Positions 1 through 10,665 of a stretch of 64,000 nt of DNA are shown here, piece after piece (the first letter of the stretch is position 1; each line of letters begins with the position of its first letter). The notes beneath the pieces were generated by a model. The model was given only the letters and a program-made list of their open reading frames with translations. It was not told where the DNA came from and ran no database searches. The stretch is from JAVBMV01 sp031552145 (GTDB lineage Bacteria; Myxococcota; Myxococcia; Myxococcales; UBA5297). Both the position numbers and the translations under genes were made by a program. Location of the stretch: contig JAVBMV010000005.1 in assembly GCA_031552145.1 (NCBI GenBank), forward strand, positions 186,001 through 250,000. The letters run 5' to 3'.

Positions 1-381
1 GACGAAGACGCCGTGTGCCGTCGCGAAGTTGCGCGCCTTGAAGTCGGAGAGCGTCTGGACCTTCTCGATCCCCGCCGCCCCGCACCAGCGCTTTTGGGCA
101 AAGGGGAGGTCCATCGAGCAGGCGTAGATGCCGAGGTTGCCGATCTTCGCGGCCTCTTGGTTGAAGCGCCGCACCTCCATGTCGCAAACGGCGGTGTCGA
201 GCGAGGGAACGGAGAGGAGGACCCTCGTCTTGCCGGCCAGCTCCTGGCCGCTGACTGCCTTCAGGTCGTTGGCCGCGACGACGAAGTCGCTTGGGGCCTT
301 GTCGCCCACCTTGAGCTCGGGCCCCTCGACATCGACGGGGTTGCCCTTCCAGTTGATCGCGTTCTTTCTAAGCTGTGCCAT
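1..381 (-). CDS. tpx: Thiol peroxidase Tpx (partial, C-terminus beyond window)
   Basis: This is an atypical 2-Cys peroxiredoxin that reduces hydroperoxides using thioredoxin. The first 127 residues are present, about three quarters of the usual 165-170. The peroxidatic cysteine is C66 in the motif PSLDTAVCDMEVRRF and the resolving cysteine is C100 in LPFAQKRWCGAAG. Their 34-residue spacing equals that of the Escherichia coli C61/C95 pair. The ATG at 381 starts MAQLRKNAINWKG; no signal peptide is visible, so the protein is probably cytoplasmic. It lies 91 bases downstream of alaS on the same strand and could be co-transcribed with it. The protein runs off the left edge, so the last residues are unseen. 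Confidence 0.93.
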   Translation of the reverse strand, partial: MAQLRKNAINWKGNPVDVEGPELKVGDKAPSDFVVAANDLKAVSGQELAGKTRVLLSVPSLDTAVCDMEVRRFNQEAAKIGNLGIYACSMDLPFAQKRWCGAAGIEKVQTLSDFKARNFATAHGVFV

Positions 382-472
382 GGTCTCTCATCTCCTTGAG
401 CGGTGGGGTCTCTCTTCGGCTCGTTGGATGTCTGAAGCCCAGTTTCGTTGCGCTGAACGCCGTCAGCACCGC

Positions 473-3154
<2,682 letters not shown>

Positions 3155-3212
3155 CGTTTCTCCCTTAGGGCTCCCTTGGACGCCAGGTTGGCGCCCGCTC
3201 TCAAGGATGCGG

Positions 3213-3242
3213 AATCTAATCGAATGGCGCCACTGTCGTCGA
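3213..3242 (-). promoter_or_regulatory. Possible sigma70-type promoter for alaS
   Basis: Read on the minus strand, TCGACG and TAGATT are separated by 18 bases, with TAGATT about 60 bases upstream of the alaS ATG. The -10 element is reasonable and the -35 element is poor. An imperfect six-pair hairpin (GGCGCC AACCT GGCGTC) follows in the leader. This is only a pattern match. Confidence 0.22.
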
Positions 3243-3333
3243 CCGGACGGGCCGCGCTCGCCGGGCAAGGCAGGATAGCGGGTGGGCGCGCAGGGGGTTA
3301 TCGAGGGCTGAACCCTTATAAGAGGTGGATGAG

Positions 3334-3852
3334 ATGAAGAAGAGAATAGCGCTGGTACTCCCGCTCCTATTTGTTCCGGCGTTTGCCGTGGGCAAGCCTG
3401 CCGCCGTCGGCGCGATCGCTCAACTGCAAGGACAGGGCGGCGAGGCGCTCGGCACGGTGACGATGGAGCGGGCGCCGCACGGCGTGCTGTTGAAGGGCTC
3501 GCTCACGGGGCTGCCGCCGGGGAGCCACGCGATTCACATTCACGAAAAGGGAGTCTGCCTCTCTCCCTTCACCACGGCGGGAGGGCACTTCAACCCGATG
3601 AAGCGCAAGCACGGGCTCCTCGCCGCGGAGGGAATGCATGAGGGAGATCTCCCGAACATCGTCGTCGAGGCGGATGGAAGCGCGAAGTTCGAGTTCTTCC
3701 TGCACGGCGCGCTCCTCGACGAGGGAAAGAAGGGAGTCTTCGACGCCGACGGCAGCACGATCATCGTCCATGCCGGGCCAGACGACTACAAGACCGATCC
3801 AGCCGGCGCGGCGGGCGACCGGATTGCCTGCGGCGTCATCGCCCGGCGCTAG
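3334..3852 (+). CDS. sodC: Secreted Cu/Zn superoxide dismutase
   Basis: This enzyme dismutates superoxide in the periplasm. Residues 1-18 form a signal peptide (MKKRIALVLPLLFVPAFA). All metal ligands are present: copper by H68, H70, H85 and H146; zinc by H85, H93, H102 and D105. C75 and C166 are placed for the conserved disulfide, and the C-terminal GDRIACGVI motif is intact. The protein is 172 residues, normal for bacterial SodC. A GTG at 3325 is also in frame, but the ATG at 3334 gives the better signal peptide and has AGAGGTGGA just upstream. It is divergent from alaS and followed 18 bases later by the MoxR-like gene, so the two may be co-transcribed. Confidence 0.95.
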   Translation: MKKRIALVLPLLFVPAFAVGKPAAVGAIAQLQGQGGEALGTVTMERAPHGVLLKGSLTGLPPGSHAIHIHEKGVCLSPFTTAGGHFNPMKRKHGLLAAEGMHEGDLPNIVVEADGSAKFEFFLHGALLDEGKKGVFDADGSTIIVHAGPDDYKTDPAGAAGDRIACGVIARR

Positions 3853-3870
3853 CGCAGCGCGCCGCCCCAC

Positions 3871-4782
3871 GTGAGCGGCGTCGCATCGACCCCCGAGGAG
3901 CGCGAAGCGCTCGCCGCCGCGCGCGCGCTGCGCGACGTGCTGCGCGCGGAGGCGCAAGAACGGGAGGAGGCGAGCGACGCGCTGCTCTACGCCCTGCTCG
4001 CGCGCGCCAGCGTTCTGCTCATAGGGCCGCCGGGATGCGGTCGCCGCGCGCTCGCCGCGCGGCTCTTCGACCGGATCTTGGGCGCCAAGCAGTTCACCTA
4101 CTTCGTCACCTATGACACCGAGGAGCGAGAGCTCGCTGGGCCCGCCGAGGGCGCCCCAGAGCGCCTCCTCACCGCGCAGCTCGCGCTGCTCGACGAGCCC
4201 TTCAGGGCGAGCTCGCCGGTGCTCAATCTCTTGCTCTCGGCGATAGAGCAACGGCGCGTCGCGCGCGGCGCGCTCCATTTCCCGGTGCCAATGATGCTCT
4301 TCGTCGGCACTGTCGGCGCCTTTCCCGAGGATGGGGAGAGAGAGGCGCTGCTCGAGCAGTTCGTCTCGAGGCACGAAGTGAAGCCGCTGCGGGCCGACCA
4401 CCGCTTCATCCGCATGCTCACCGCGACAGCTCGCGCAGGGGAGGGGAAGGGCGGGGGCGAGGAGGGCGCCGCGCTCACGCTCGGACAGCTCGAGCTGCTC
4501 CAGGCGCTCCTGCCGCGCGTCGAGCTCCCGGTGCCGCTCTTGCGCGAGCTGGTCGAGCTGCGCCATGCGCTCATGGCGCGCGGCGTCCCTGTCTCGGATC
4601 GCCGCTTCGCGCGCGCACTCGGCCCCATGCGCGCGCAGGCGCTCCTCGCCGGGCGCGAGCGGTGCGGCGTCGAGGAGCTGCCGCTGCTCTGCCATATTCT
4701 CTGGAACGAGCCGGAGGAGCGCGTCGAGATCTCCGAGGCGCTCGAGCGGATCACCGGAGGGCGGCAGGCGGAGCGCCACTGA
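3871..4782 (+). CDS. MoxR/RavA-like AAA+ ATPase with degenerate Walker A
   Basis: This 303-residue protein resembles MoxR-family AAA+ ATPases, which act as chaperones for assembling protein complexes, often with VWA-domain partners. The segment around residues 100-130 (TAQLALLDEPFRA, then VLNLLLSAIEQRR) matches the RavA Walker B and following helix. The Walker A at 52-59 reads GPPGCGRR: the invariant lysine is arginine and the following Ser/Thr is also arginine. Nucleotide binding may therefore be weak or lost. The start is GTG at 3871 without a clear ribosome binding site. Its 3' end overlaps the convergent RDD gene by 32 bases. No VWA gene is adjacent; the nearest is at 31.5 kb. Confidence 0.75.
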   Translation: MSGVASTPEEREALAAARALRDVLRAEAQEREEASDALLYALLARASVLLIGPPGCGRRALAARLFDRILGAKQFTYFVTYDTEERELAGPAEGAPERLLTAQLALLDEPFRASSPVLNLLLSAIEQRRVARGALHFPVPMMLFVGTVGAFPEDGEREALLEQFVSRHEVKPLRADHRFIRMLTATARAGEGKGGGEEGAALTLGQLELLQALLPRVELPVPLLRELVELRHALMARGVPVSDRRFARALGPMRAQALLAGRERCGVEELPLLCHILWNEPEERVEISEALERITGGRQAERH

Positions 4783-5935
4783 TCGACGACCGTTTGACCA
4801 CATAGGTCCCCGTCAGTTGATCGTGCAGCGCCTGGCGTTGCTCGGAGAGGACCGCGGCCACGTAGCCCAGCATGAGCGGCAGCGCCGAGACGGGCGTCAG
4901 CGCCGCGCGCCCCATGGCGCGCGGAAGGCTGGGGGGCTTGCCGCGGGCGTCGAGTACGGTGATGCCCACCACGGCCTCTCCCAGGGTCCGACCCGAGAGC
5001 GCGTGGAAGAGCGCGCCATAAGTGAAGCAGAGCGCGGCGAAGAGCCCAAGGCAGGGAAGCAAGGCGCCGTCGGCAGCGAGGAACGAGGGCTCGGTGCCGG
5101 CTGTGGCGGTGCTGGCGATCTCTCCAGCGGCCCAGAGGCAGGCTGAGAAGAAAGTGCCCAGCAGAGAGAGGTCGATGACACCCGCAACGAAGCGCGAGGC
5201 GAGCGAGGCGGGGCGCGCGTGGATCTCGGCGCCGACACCTGCTGGCGAGGAGTCTCCCGCTATGTCCAACTCCATCTCCTCCGCTCCGACCCGCTCGGCG
5301 CGGCGCGAGATCGATTCCCTTTCTTCAGAAGGCTCCAGATCGTCCTGCGACAATGCGCGGTTCACCTGGGTCTGGCGCGTGGGGCGCGCAGTGGAGGCCG
5401 TCGGGGGGGCCAGCACCTGCCTCGCCGGGCGCTGCGCCGGATCGCTCGAGTCGGAGGAGGGGCCCATCGTGTGCTCTTGGGGGGGCGGTGCGCGCTCCTC
5501 GCCGGGCTCCAGGGAAAGAGACGGGAGCGACGGTAGTTCCGAGGTGCCCCTCCCGCGCACCGCCGGGTTGACGCCGCTGCGGTGTGGCCTCGTTTCGGAG
5601 GCTCCGGGAGGCATGAGCCAGGGCTCGGTCCGCGTCGTCACCGCGGGCCCCTTCTGCTTCTGTGGCTTCTCCGGCTTGGCAGGGGGCGCGGCGCGCGCGA
5701 AGGGATGAGTATGCTCCAGAACGAAGGCGGGATCCCCTTCGCTCCGGCTCGGCGCTGTCTCGGTTCGGGGTTGGCGCTCGTCCAACTCCAGCTCCTTCTC
5801 GAGCAGCGGCGCGCGCGCTGGCAGCTCGCGCTCGAACGAGAGCGGCGCGTCGAGCGCTGGGGCACAATGGGGGCAGAGCGCGGCGGCGCCAGCGGGCGCG
5901 GCCACCTCGCTTCCGCACTTTTTGCACGTCGACAA
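4751..5935 (-). CDS. RDD-family membrane protein with N-terminal zinc ribbon
   Basis: The 394-residue protein has three parts. Residues 1-26 form a CxxC...CxxC zinc ribbon (C4, C7, C21, C24). A long low-complexity, acidic and proline-rich linker follows to about residue 235. The rest is an RDD domain with three hydrophobic segments, seen from the motif LASRFVAGVIDLSLLGTFF to LHDQLTGTYVV. RDD proteins are poorly characterised inner-membrane proteins; some have been linked to ion transport. I chose the TTG at 5935 because GGGAGG lies nine bases upstream and the zinc ribbon begins immediately; an ATG at 5992 is also in frame. Zinc-ribbon/linker/membrane layouts are familiar in myxobacteria. Confidence 0.78.
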   Translation of the reverse strand: MSTCKKCGSEVAAPAGAAALCPHCAPALDAPLSFERELPARAPLLEKELELDERQPRTETAPSRSEGDPAFVLEHTHPFARAAPPAKPEKPQKQKGPAVTTRTEPWLMPPGASETRPHRSGVNPAVRGRGTSELPSLPSLSLEPGEERAPPPQEHTMGPSSDSSDPAQRPARQVLAPPTASTARPTRQTQVNRALSQDDLEPSEERESISRRAERVGAEEMELDIAGDSSPAGVGAEIHARPASLASRFVAGVIDLSLLGTFFSACLWAAGEIASTATAGTEPSFLAADGALLPCLGLFAALCFTYGALFHALSGRTLGEAVVGITVLDARGKPPSLPRAMGRAALTPVSALPLMLGYVAAVLSEQRQALHDQLTGTYVVKRSSISGAPPAALR

Positions 5936-6027
5936 CTGGGAAGACCTCCCGACCGTGCCAGCTACCGCCAGCGGCGGAGCCAGCCATGGCACGAGACTAT
6001 TGGCGAGCGAGGCGCGGTGGTCAAGTC

Positions 6028-6777
6028 TCAGCCGAGCTCGCCGCGCAGGAACTTGGCGACGGCGAGCGCGGCGATGGCAGCCGTCTCGACCCGGAGGATC
6101 TCCTCACCGAGGCGAGCGGTGAGCGCCCCTTCCGCTCGCGCTCCCTCCACCTCGGCGAGGGAGAGCCCGCCTTCGGGGCCGATCGCCAGCCAAAGCCCGC
6201 TCTCTTCGCCGGCGGCGGCGACAGCCGACGAGAGCATCACGTCGCGCTCCTCTTCCCAGAGCACCACTAATCGCGCTCCCGCGGCGCGCGCGCGCCGAGC
6301 GACCTCGGCCAGCGAGGGAGCAATGGGCTCGAGCTCGGGCAGATGGCCCCTGCGCGACTGTGCCCCCGCCGCGGCCGCGATCTTGCGCCAGCGCGCGAGG
6401 CGCTCCTCGGCGCGCGCGCCTGAGAGACGCACCACCGAGCGCTCGCTTTGAAAGGGGATGATGGTGTCCGCGCCCAGCTCGGTCGCCTTCTGGATCACCA
6501 GCTCCATCTTTTCGCCCTTTGTGAGCGACTGCGCCAGCACCAGCCGCGGTCGCCGCGCGTCGCTGCGCGACAGGGCGCCCAGTTCGAGCGAGCGTGCCTC
6601 GCGCACCGTGGCGGGGCAGCGTGCCCCCTCGCCGTCGAAGAGCTCCAGAATGGCGCCGGGCGCGAGCCGCAGTACGTCGAATAGGTAGTGCTGCTCGCCG
6701 CTGGCGAGCACCAGCGGCCTACCTGCATCTCCCGCGGCGCTCTCGAGCCGCGGCCGATCGATATGGAGGCGGATCAT
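6028..6777 (-). CDS. rsmE: 16S rRNA m3U1498 methyltransferase
   Basis: RsmE methylates N3 of U1498 in 16S rRNA within the assembled 30S subunit. The 249-residue protein has the N-terminal PUA-like part and the C-terminal SPOUT knot, with the conserved stretches KATELGADTIIPF, LAIGPEGGLS and LGEEILRVETA. Its ATG overlaps the prmA stop in an ATGA arrangement, indicating translational coupling. Both enzymes modify the ribosome, so the pairing makes functional sense. Confidence 0.95.
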   Translation of the reverse strand: MIRLHIDRPRLESAAGDAGRPLVLASGEQHYLFDVLRLAPGAILELFDGEGARCPATVREARSLELGALSRSDARRPRLVLAQSLTKGEKMELVIQKATELGADTIIPFQSERSVVRLSGARAEERLARWRKIAAAAGAQSRRGHLPELEPIAPSLAEVARRARAAGARLVVLWEEERDVMLSSAVAAAGEESGLWLAIGPEGGLSLAEVEGARAEGALTARLGEEILRVETAAIAALAVAKFLRGELG

Positions 6778-7700
6778 GGCGCGCGCGCCTCGCCCCCTGA
6801 ATCCCCCGGCGCGACGAGGCGCAGCAGGAGCCACTCTCCGCGCGCCTCGCCCTGCAGCGCGGTGCACCCCTCGGCGCGGAACGCCTCCAGCACCTCCTCG
6901 CCCTGAGTGTCGAGGACGCCAGAGAGAAGGAGCAGCGCCCCGGGCGCGCAGCGCGCCACCATCTTGGGCGCCAGCTGGCAGAGCACATTGGAGAAGAGGT
7001 TGGCCACCACGATGGAGAACTGGCCGGAGAGCCGTTCCAGCGGCAGCCCCGAGAGTTCCAGGTCTGGCGCGCCATTGAGCTCGGCGTTCTCCCCGGCGAT
7101 GCGCACCGCCGCGGGATCGATGTCGTTGCCGGCGACGCGCCCAGCCCCCAGCTTCCGGGCGGCGATGGCCAGCACCCCGGAGCCCGTGCCGATGTCGAGC
7201 ACGGAGGCTCCCGGCCTCTCGGTCAGCGCCCGCTCGAGGCCGCCCAGACAGAGCGCGGTCGTCGGGTGGTCTCCCGTTCCGAAGGCCATGCCGGGCTCGA
7301 TCACCAGGCGGATGGCCGCGCTGGCGCAGAGCTCCGTCTCGGTGAGCCAAGGGGGGCCGACCCAGATGGAGCCCACCCGCGTCGCCTCTACCTTTTCGCG
7401 CCAGGCGACAGACCAGTCCTGCTCCTCCTCTGCGAGCAGCGCGCAGGTGTAATCGCTCAGGTATTCCGGGAGCCGCTGCTCGAACTGGCGCGCCCCTGTC
7501 TCGCTCGCGAACCAGGCGATGACCGCGGCGCGCCCGGCCTCGAGAGGGAGGGCCCCTGGGAGCGGCTTCAGCGAACTCTCCCGGACCTCGACACCCTGGG
7601 GGGCCTCATCCTCTTCCGACTCAGCCTGCGCAAGCCCCAGCACGCCCTGCAGTGTGTCGACCTGCTCCTCGGGGAGCTCGACCATCAGCTTCCAGTACAT
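6774..7700 (-). CDS. prmA: Ribosomal protein L11 methyltransferase
   Basis: PrmA trimethylates lysines of ribosomal protein L11 using S-adenosylmethionine. The 308-residue protein has the family signature EPGMAFGTGDHPTTALCL, the SAM-binding loop VLDIGTGSGVLAIAA, the acidic residue of NDIDPAAV and the catalytic-region motif VVANLFSNVL. The ATG at 7700 follows a GAGGGCGAG ribosome binding site. It is the first gene of the prmA-rsmE pair and is divergent from rplC, so three ribosome-related genes cluster here. Confidence 0.95.
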   Translation of the reverse strand: MYWKLMVELPEEQVDTLQGVLGLAQAESEEDEAPQGVEVRESSLKPLPGALPLEAGRAAVIAWFASETGARQFEQRLPEYLSDYTCALLAEEEQDWSVAWREKVEATRVGSIWVGPPWLTETELCASAAIRLVIEPGMAFGTGDHPTTALCLGGLERALTERPGASVLDIGTGSGVLAIAARKLGAGRVAGNDIDPAAVRIAGENAELNGAPDLELSGLPLERLSGQFSIVVANLFSNVLCQLAPKMVARCAPGALLLLSGVLDTQGEEVLEAFRAEGCTALQGEARGEWLLLRLVAPGDSGGEARAP

Positions 7701-7755
7701 CTCGCCCTCACACGCCTCGACCGCGTTCGGCTCCGGCCGGTAGAAAAGTTGTTGC

Positions 7756-7784
7756 TTGATTCAGTGCTGCCCTTCGCCTATTTT
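7756..7784 (+). promoter_or_regulatory. Sigma70-type promoter for rplC
   Basis: TTGATT at 7756-7761 and TATTTT at 7779-7784 are separated by exactly 17 bases, a good match to the housekeeping consensus. They lie about 75 bases upstream of the rplC start. The position supports rplC being transcribed alone. Confidence 0.5.
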
Positions 7785-7809
7785 CGCCCGTTCTTCGCAG
7801 CACCACCGC

Positions 7810-7842
7810 GGGAACCACTGCGCTCGGCGCATGTTCCCTTTT
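7810..7842 (+). promoter_or_regulatory. Terminator-like hairpin in the rplC leader
   Basis: GGGAAC (7810-7815) pairs with GTTCCC (7833-7838). Inside it TGCGC (7819-7823) pairs with GCGCA (7827-7831) around a TCG loop. Four T residues follow at once (7839-7842), and the rplC ribosome binding site AAGGAG begins at 7844. An intrinsic-terminator-like structure between promoter and ribosome binding site suggests attenuation or autogenous control, but the U-run is short and no ligand is known. Confidence 0.42.
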
Positions 7843-7856
7843 CAAGGAGCAGTAGG

Positions 7857-8576
7857 ATGGCACAAGGCATCGTCGGCAAGAAAGTTGGAATGACGCAGAT
7901 CTACACCGAGGACGGCACCTGCCTGCCCGTCACGGTCGTGCGCGCGGGACCCTGCGTGGTCATCGGCAAGTGCACCCCTGACAAGCAGGGCTACTCCTCG
8001 GTCCGCGTCGGGTTCGAGCCGACCGACGAGAAGCACACGACCCAGGCGGAGCGGGGCGTCTTCGCCAAGGCGGGCCTCCCTCCTATGAAGATCGTGCGCG
8101 AGTTCAGGATCCCCGAGGCCGACGTGGCGAAGCTCAACGTCGGCGACGCGATCCGCGTCGATCTCTTCCGCAAGGGCCAGTTCGTCGATGTCACCGGCAC
8201 CACCAAGGGGCGCGGCTTTGCCGGCGTCATCAAGCGCTGGGGCATGAAGGGCGCCGCCCGCGACGCTGCCTCGACCCACGAGCACCACAGGCACATCGGC
8301 GCGATCGGCGCTCGTAAGACCCCTGGCAAGGTCTGGAAGGGCAAGCATCTGCCGGGCCACTACGGCGTCGAGACCGTCACTATCCAGAACCTGCATGTCG
8401 TCGACATCGATCTTGAGAACAACCTCATCCTGATCCACGGGGCGGTCCCCGGCCACCGCGACGCGCTGGTCGAGATCAATCCGGCCGCCAAGGGCAAGAA
8501 GGATCATGCGGTCGGCGGTTCGCTCGGCGAAGAGGTCGAGGAGAAGAAGAAGAGCGGCATCAAGGCTAAGAAGTAG
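7857..8576 (+). CDS. rplC: 50S ribosomal protein L3
   Basis: L3 is an early 23S rRNA-binding protein that helps form the peptidyl transferase centre. The 239-residue product starts at ATG 7857 with AAGGAG seven bases upstream. Conserved stretches include GIVGKKVGMTQIYTEDG at the N-terminus, the loop region TTKGRGFAGVIKRWGMKG, and GHYGVETVTIQNLHVVDID. The C-terminus carries a lysine-rich tail of about 25 residues. The gene stands alone with its own promoter and terminator; in most bacteria rplC is the second gene of the S10 operon. It could be the only L3 gene, moved out of the operon, or a second copy; the window cannot decide this. Confidence 0.96.
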   Translation: MAQGIVGKKVGMTQIYTEDGTCLPVTVVRAGPCVVIGKCTPDKQGYSSVRVGFEPTDEKHTTQAERGVFAKAGLPPMKIVREFRIPEADVAKLNVGDAIRVDLFRKGQFVDVTGTTKGRGFAGVIKRWGMKGAARDAASTHEHHRHIGAIGARKTPGKVWKGKHLPGHYGVETVTIQNLHVVDIDLENNLILIHGAVPGHRDALVEINPAAKGKKDHAVGGSLGEEVEEKKKSGIKAKK

Positions 8577-8592
8577 AGCGCATCACGAGCGT

Positions 8593-8627
8593 GAAAGAGG
8601 GCCCTCGGGGCCCTCTTTCCGTTTTTT
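8593..8627 (+). terminator. Intrinsic terminator after rplC
   Basis: GAAAGAGGGCC (8593-8603) and GGCCCTCTTTC (8609-8619) form an 11-pair stem with loop CTCGG, followed by CCGTTTTTT. This is a strong rho-independent terminator that ends the rplC transcript. Confidence 0.88.
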
Positions 8628-8654
8628 GGCAGCGCTGAAGAGAGACCGTGTGTG

Positions 8655-8684
8655 TTGCGGTGGGACGAAGCCGTGTGGTAGAGG
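8655..8684 (+). promoter_or_regulatory. Possible promoter for the Nfs/Glt-like gene cluster
   Basis: TTGCGG and TAGAGG are separated by 18 bases, in the stretch ending GTGTGGTAGAGG. The similar string TGTGGTAGAAT occurs upstream of the lipoprotein gene at 23235, which supports a shared promoter form. The match to consensus is weak. The rest of 8628-8855 shows nothing else recognisable. Confidence 0.25.
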
Positions 8685-8855
8685 ACAGAGTCCTTCGCGG
8701 TAGCCTCGTGCCCTTCGGCGGTCTTCCGCGCGCAGCGTTCGTGAGTCGCGAAGGGAACCGACGTGAAGCAGCGGGCCGCCGCATGGCCCGGCAACAGCGA
8801 CCCGGCGCGCCTGGCCCGCCAGCGCGCCGCACAGACCGAGAGTTGAGACGGAGCC

Positions 8856-9680
8856 ATGAAACGCACTCATTGGGCAGTGATTGTTGGTTTGGCAGGAGCC
8901 GTTTTCTCCCCCGCGGCCTCCTTCGCGGCCGAGCCCGAGCAGGTCGTTGTCCGCAACCGCCAGTACGTGACGGATGGCACGTTCGAGGCCTCGCTCAACG
9001 TCGGCATGGCGATCGCGACCTTTCTCACCGAGCACACCACCTTCACCGGTGGGATCGCCTACAACCTCTCGGAGGAGTTCGCCCTAGAGCTTGGCGGCGG
9101 CTTCGCGCTCGGTAGCCACTCCGATGTGGCCGACTCGATCGCCGAGAAGAACGCCAGCGACGCCAGCCGGCTCACCACCCTGCCCGAAATCAATGATTTC
9201 GAGGATCTGTGGCAGATGACCTGGAGCGCCACGGGGCTCGTGCGTTGGTCTCCCTTCTACGGCAAGGTCAACATCGCCGGCGAGCTTCCTGTCCACTTCA
9301 AGTTCTATCTGGTCGCCGGCGGCGGCGTCTCGGGGCTGGAGCGCGACAGCATCATCTATTGCCTTGGCAATCCGGCCGCCGGGAGAAATTGCGTGGCGGA
9401 TGGTGGCGGCAACAACCAGACGGCGATGCATCAGGAAGAGGTGAAGCCTATCGGCATCGGCGGGCTCGGCCTGCGCCTCTTCGTCGCCAAGGATGTGGCG
9501 GTCAACCTCGAGTTCAGGGACACGTTCTTCCAGGACTCCTACCGTATCAAGGCCGCCGCGAAAGATGTCTGGAACGATGCCTCCGCGCCGAGCGGCAACC
9601 CCAAGGCGGGAGTCGAGGCGGGCAGTCCGGGCCTCTCCCACATTGCAACCATTCAGTTGGGCGCCACCTACACCTTCTAA
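8856..9680 (+). CDS. Outer-membrane beta-barrel protein, NfsA/GltA position
   Basis: This 274-residue protein has a signal peptide (about residues 1-24, ending ASFAAEPE) and then alternating hydrophobic strands, ending in a terminal aromatic strand (ATIQLGATYTF) typical of outer-membrane barrels. It resembles the small barrel family seen in Myxococcales. It is the first of eight genes whose order and types match nfsA-H of Myxococcus xanthus, where NfsA, NfsB and NfsH (and the related GltA, GltB, GltH) are outer-membrane barrels. The likely role is an outer-membrane anchor or port of a trans-envelope complex. Family placement is inferred from context as well as sequence. Confidence 0.8.
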   Translation: MKRTHWAVIVGLAGAVFSPAASFAAEPEQVVVRNRQYVTDGTFEASLNVGMAIATFLTEHTTFTGGIAYNLSEEFALELGGGFALGSHSDVADSIAEKNASDASRLTTLPEINDFEDLWQMTWSATGLVRWSPFYGKVNIAGELPVHFKFYLVAGGGVSGLERDSIIYCLGNPAAGRNCVADGGGNNQTAMHQEEVKPIGIGGLGLRLFVAKDVAVNLEFRDTFFQDSYRIKAAAKDVWNDASAPSGNPKAGVEAGSPGLSHIATIQLGATYTF

Positions 9681-9698
9681 TACGCGATGCGAGGCGAC

Positions 9699-10631
9699 AT
9701 GAAGACCCTTCTTAGCGCTGCAATTTCCTTCAGTCTCTTGGCTCTCACGCCGGTGGCGTTCGCCCAGGAGCCGGCGCCCCAGGCCCCCTCCGCGGAAGAG
9801 GGCGACTCCGCCGCCGCGCAGAGCCTCCTGTCCAGGGAGAGCCAGGCGCAGGTCATCGAGGGCGCTCCTCTCGGTAACCAGAACGTCTATGTCCACATCG
9901 TCGAGAAGAAGGCGCGCGACGACCAGGGGCGACACGAGCTGGTGCTCTATCCCGCGACGGTCCAGATCAACGGCAAGTTCACTCGCCACATGGGTAGCTC
10001 GGTCACCTACAGCTATCGGGTGCTCGAGAACTTGGCGCTCTCCGTCTCGCCGATGTTCAACTGGTACAACAAGAACACTGGCTTTTCCGATGAACTGGCC
10101 ACCAAGGGTGGCCAGGCGGCGAAGGCGGCCACCGCGCTCCTCTTTCCCTGGGGTGTCGTCGGCGGGGTCGAGGTTGTTCCCGTCTACGGCAAGTTTGCCT
10201 TCTACGATGGCAGCCTCGGCCACTTCGCCTTCCTCCTCTCCGCGGGCGCCGGATACGGCAACTCGCGGGTCCAGCTGACCCCCGAGAACAGCGCCCAGGG
10301 CGCGCTCTTTGGCTCTGCCGGTGGGCGCTTCCTTGCCTCGATCGGCGCCGGCTTCCGGGTCCTGTTGGGCGATGACTTCGCGCTGCGCCTCGAGGTGCGC
10401 GACGTCGTCTACTCCGCCTCTGTCGACAACGTGAACGGCTGCACCCTCGACGATCTGCAGCGGCTCGACAATAACCAGCAGGTGGGTGGCTCCTGCAGTC
10501 CCGCCGAGCTGGCAGGTACCGGCAACGTAAACAAGATGGCGCGGACGCTGGCCAAGCAGCTGATCGAGCAGAAGAGCTCCGACGTCCTCAACAACGTCCA
10601 GGTCTTCACGGGCTTCAGCTTCCTCTTCTAA
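9699..10631 (+). CDS. Outer-membrane beta-barrel protein, NfsB/GltB position
   Basis: The 310-residue protein begins with a clear signal peptide (MKTLLSAAISFSLLALTPVAFA) and ends in a barrel-type strand (NNVQVFTGFSFLF). The central part alternates glycine/aromatic strands such as FLLSAGAGYGNSRVQL and ASIGAGFRVLLGDDFALRLEVRDVVYS, which parallels the preceding protein (GLGLRLFVAKDVAVNLEFRDTF). The two barrels are therefore probably paralogues. I preferred the ATG at 9699 over the in-frame ATG at 9687 because GAGGCGAC precedes it and the signal peptide then starts correctly. The gap from the previous stop is 18 bases, so the two are co-transcribed. Confidence 0.8.
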   Translation: MKTLLSAAISFSLLALTPVAFAQEPAPQAPSAEEGDSAAAQSLLSRESQAQVIEGAPLGNQNVYVHIVEKKARDDQGRHELVLYPATVQINGKFTRHMGSSVTYSYRVLENLALSVSPMFNWYNKNTGFSDELATKGGQAAKAATALLFPWGVVGGVEVVPVYGKFAFYDGSLGHFAFLLSAGAGYGNSRVQLTPENSAQGALFGSAGGRFLASIGAGFRVLLGDDFALRLEVRDVVYSASVDNVNGCTLDDLQRLDNNQQVGGSCSPAELAGTGNVNKMARTLAKQLIEQKSSDVLNNVQVFTGFSFLF

Positions 10632-10665
10632 TCCACTCAACGCACGCGAATCGGGAATCGACATC

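Noticed and set aside
3367..4803. Minus-strand open frame of 478 codons over sodC and the MoxR-like gene
   Set aside because: It is opposite two recognisable genes and its translation (rich in Arg, Glu, His) has no motif; a shadow of third-position GC.
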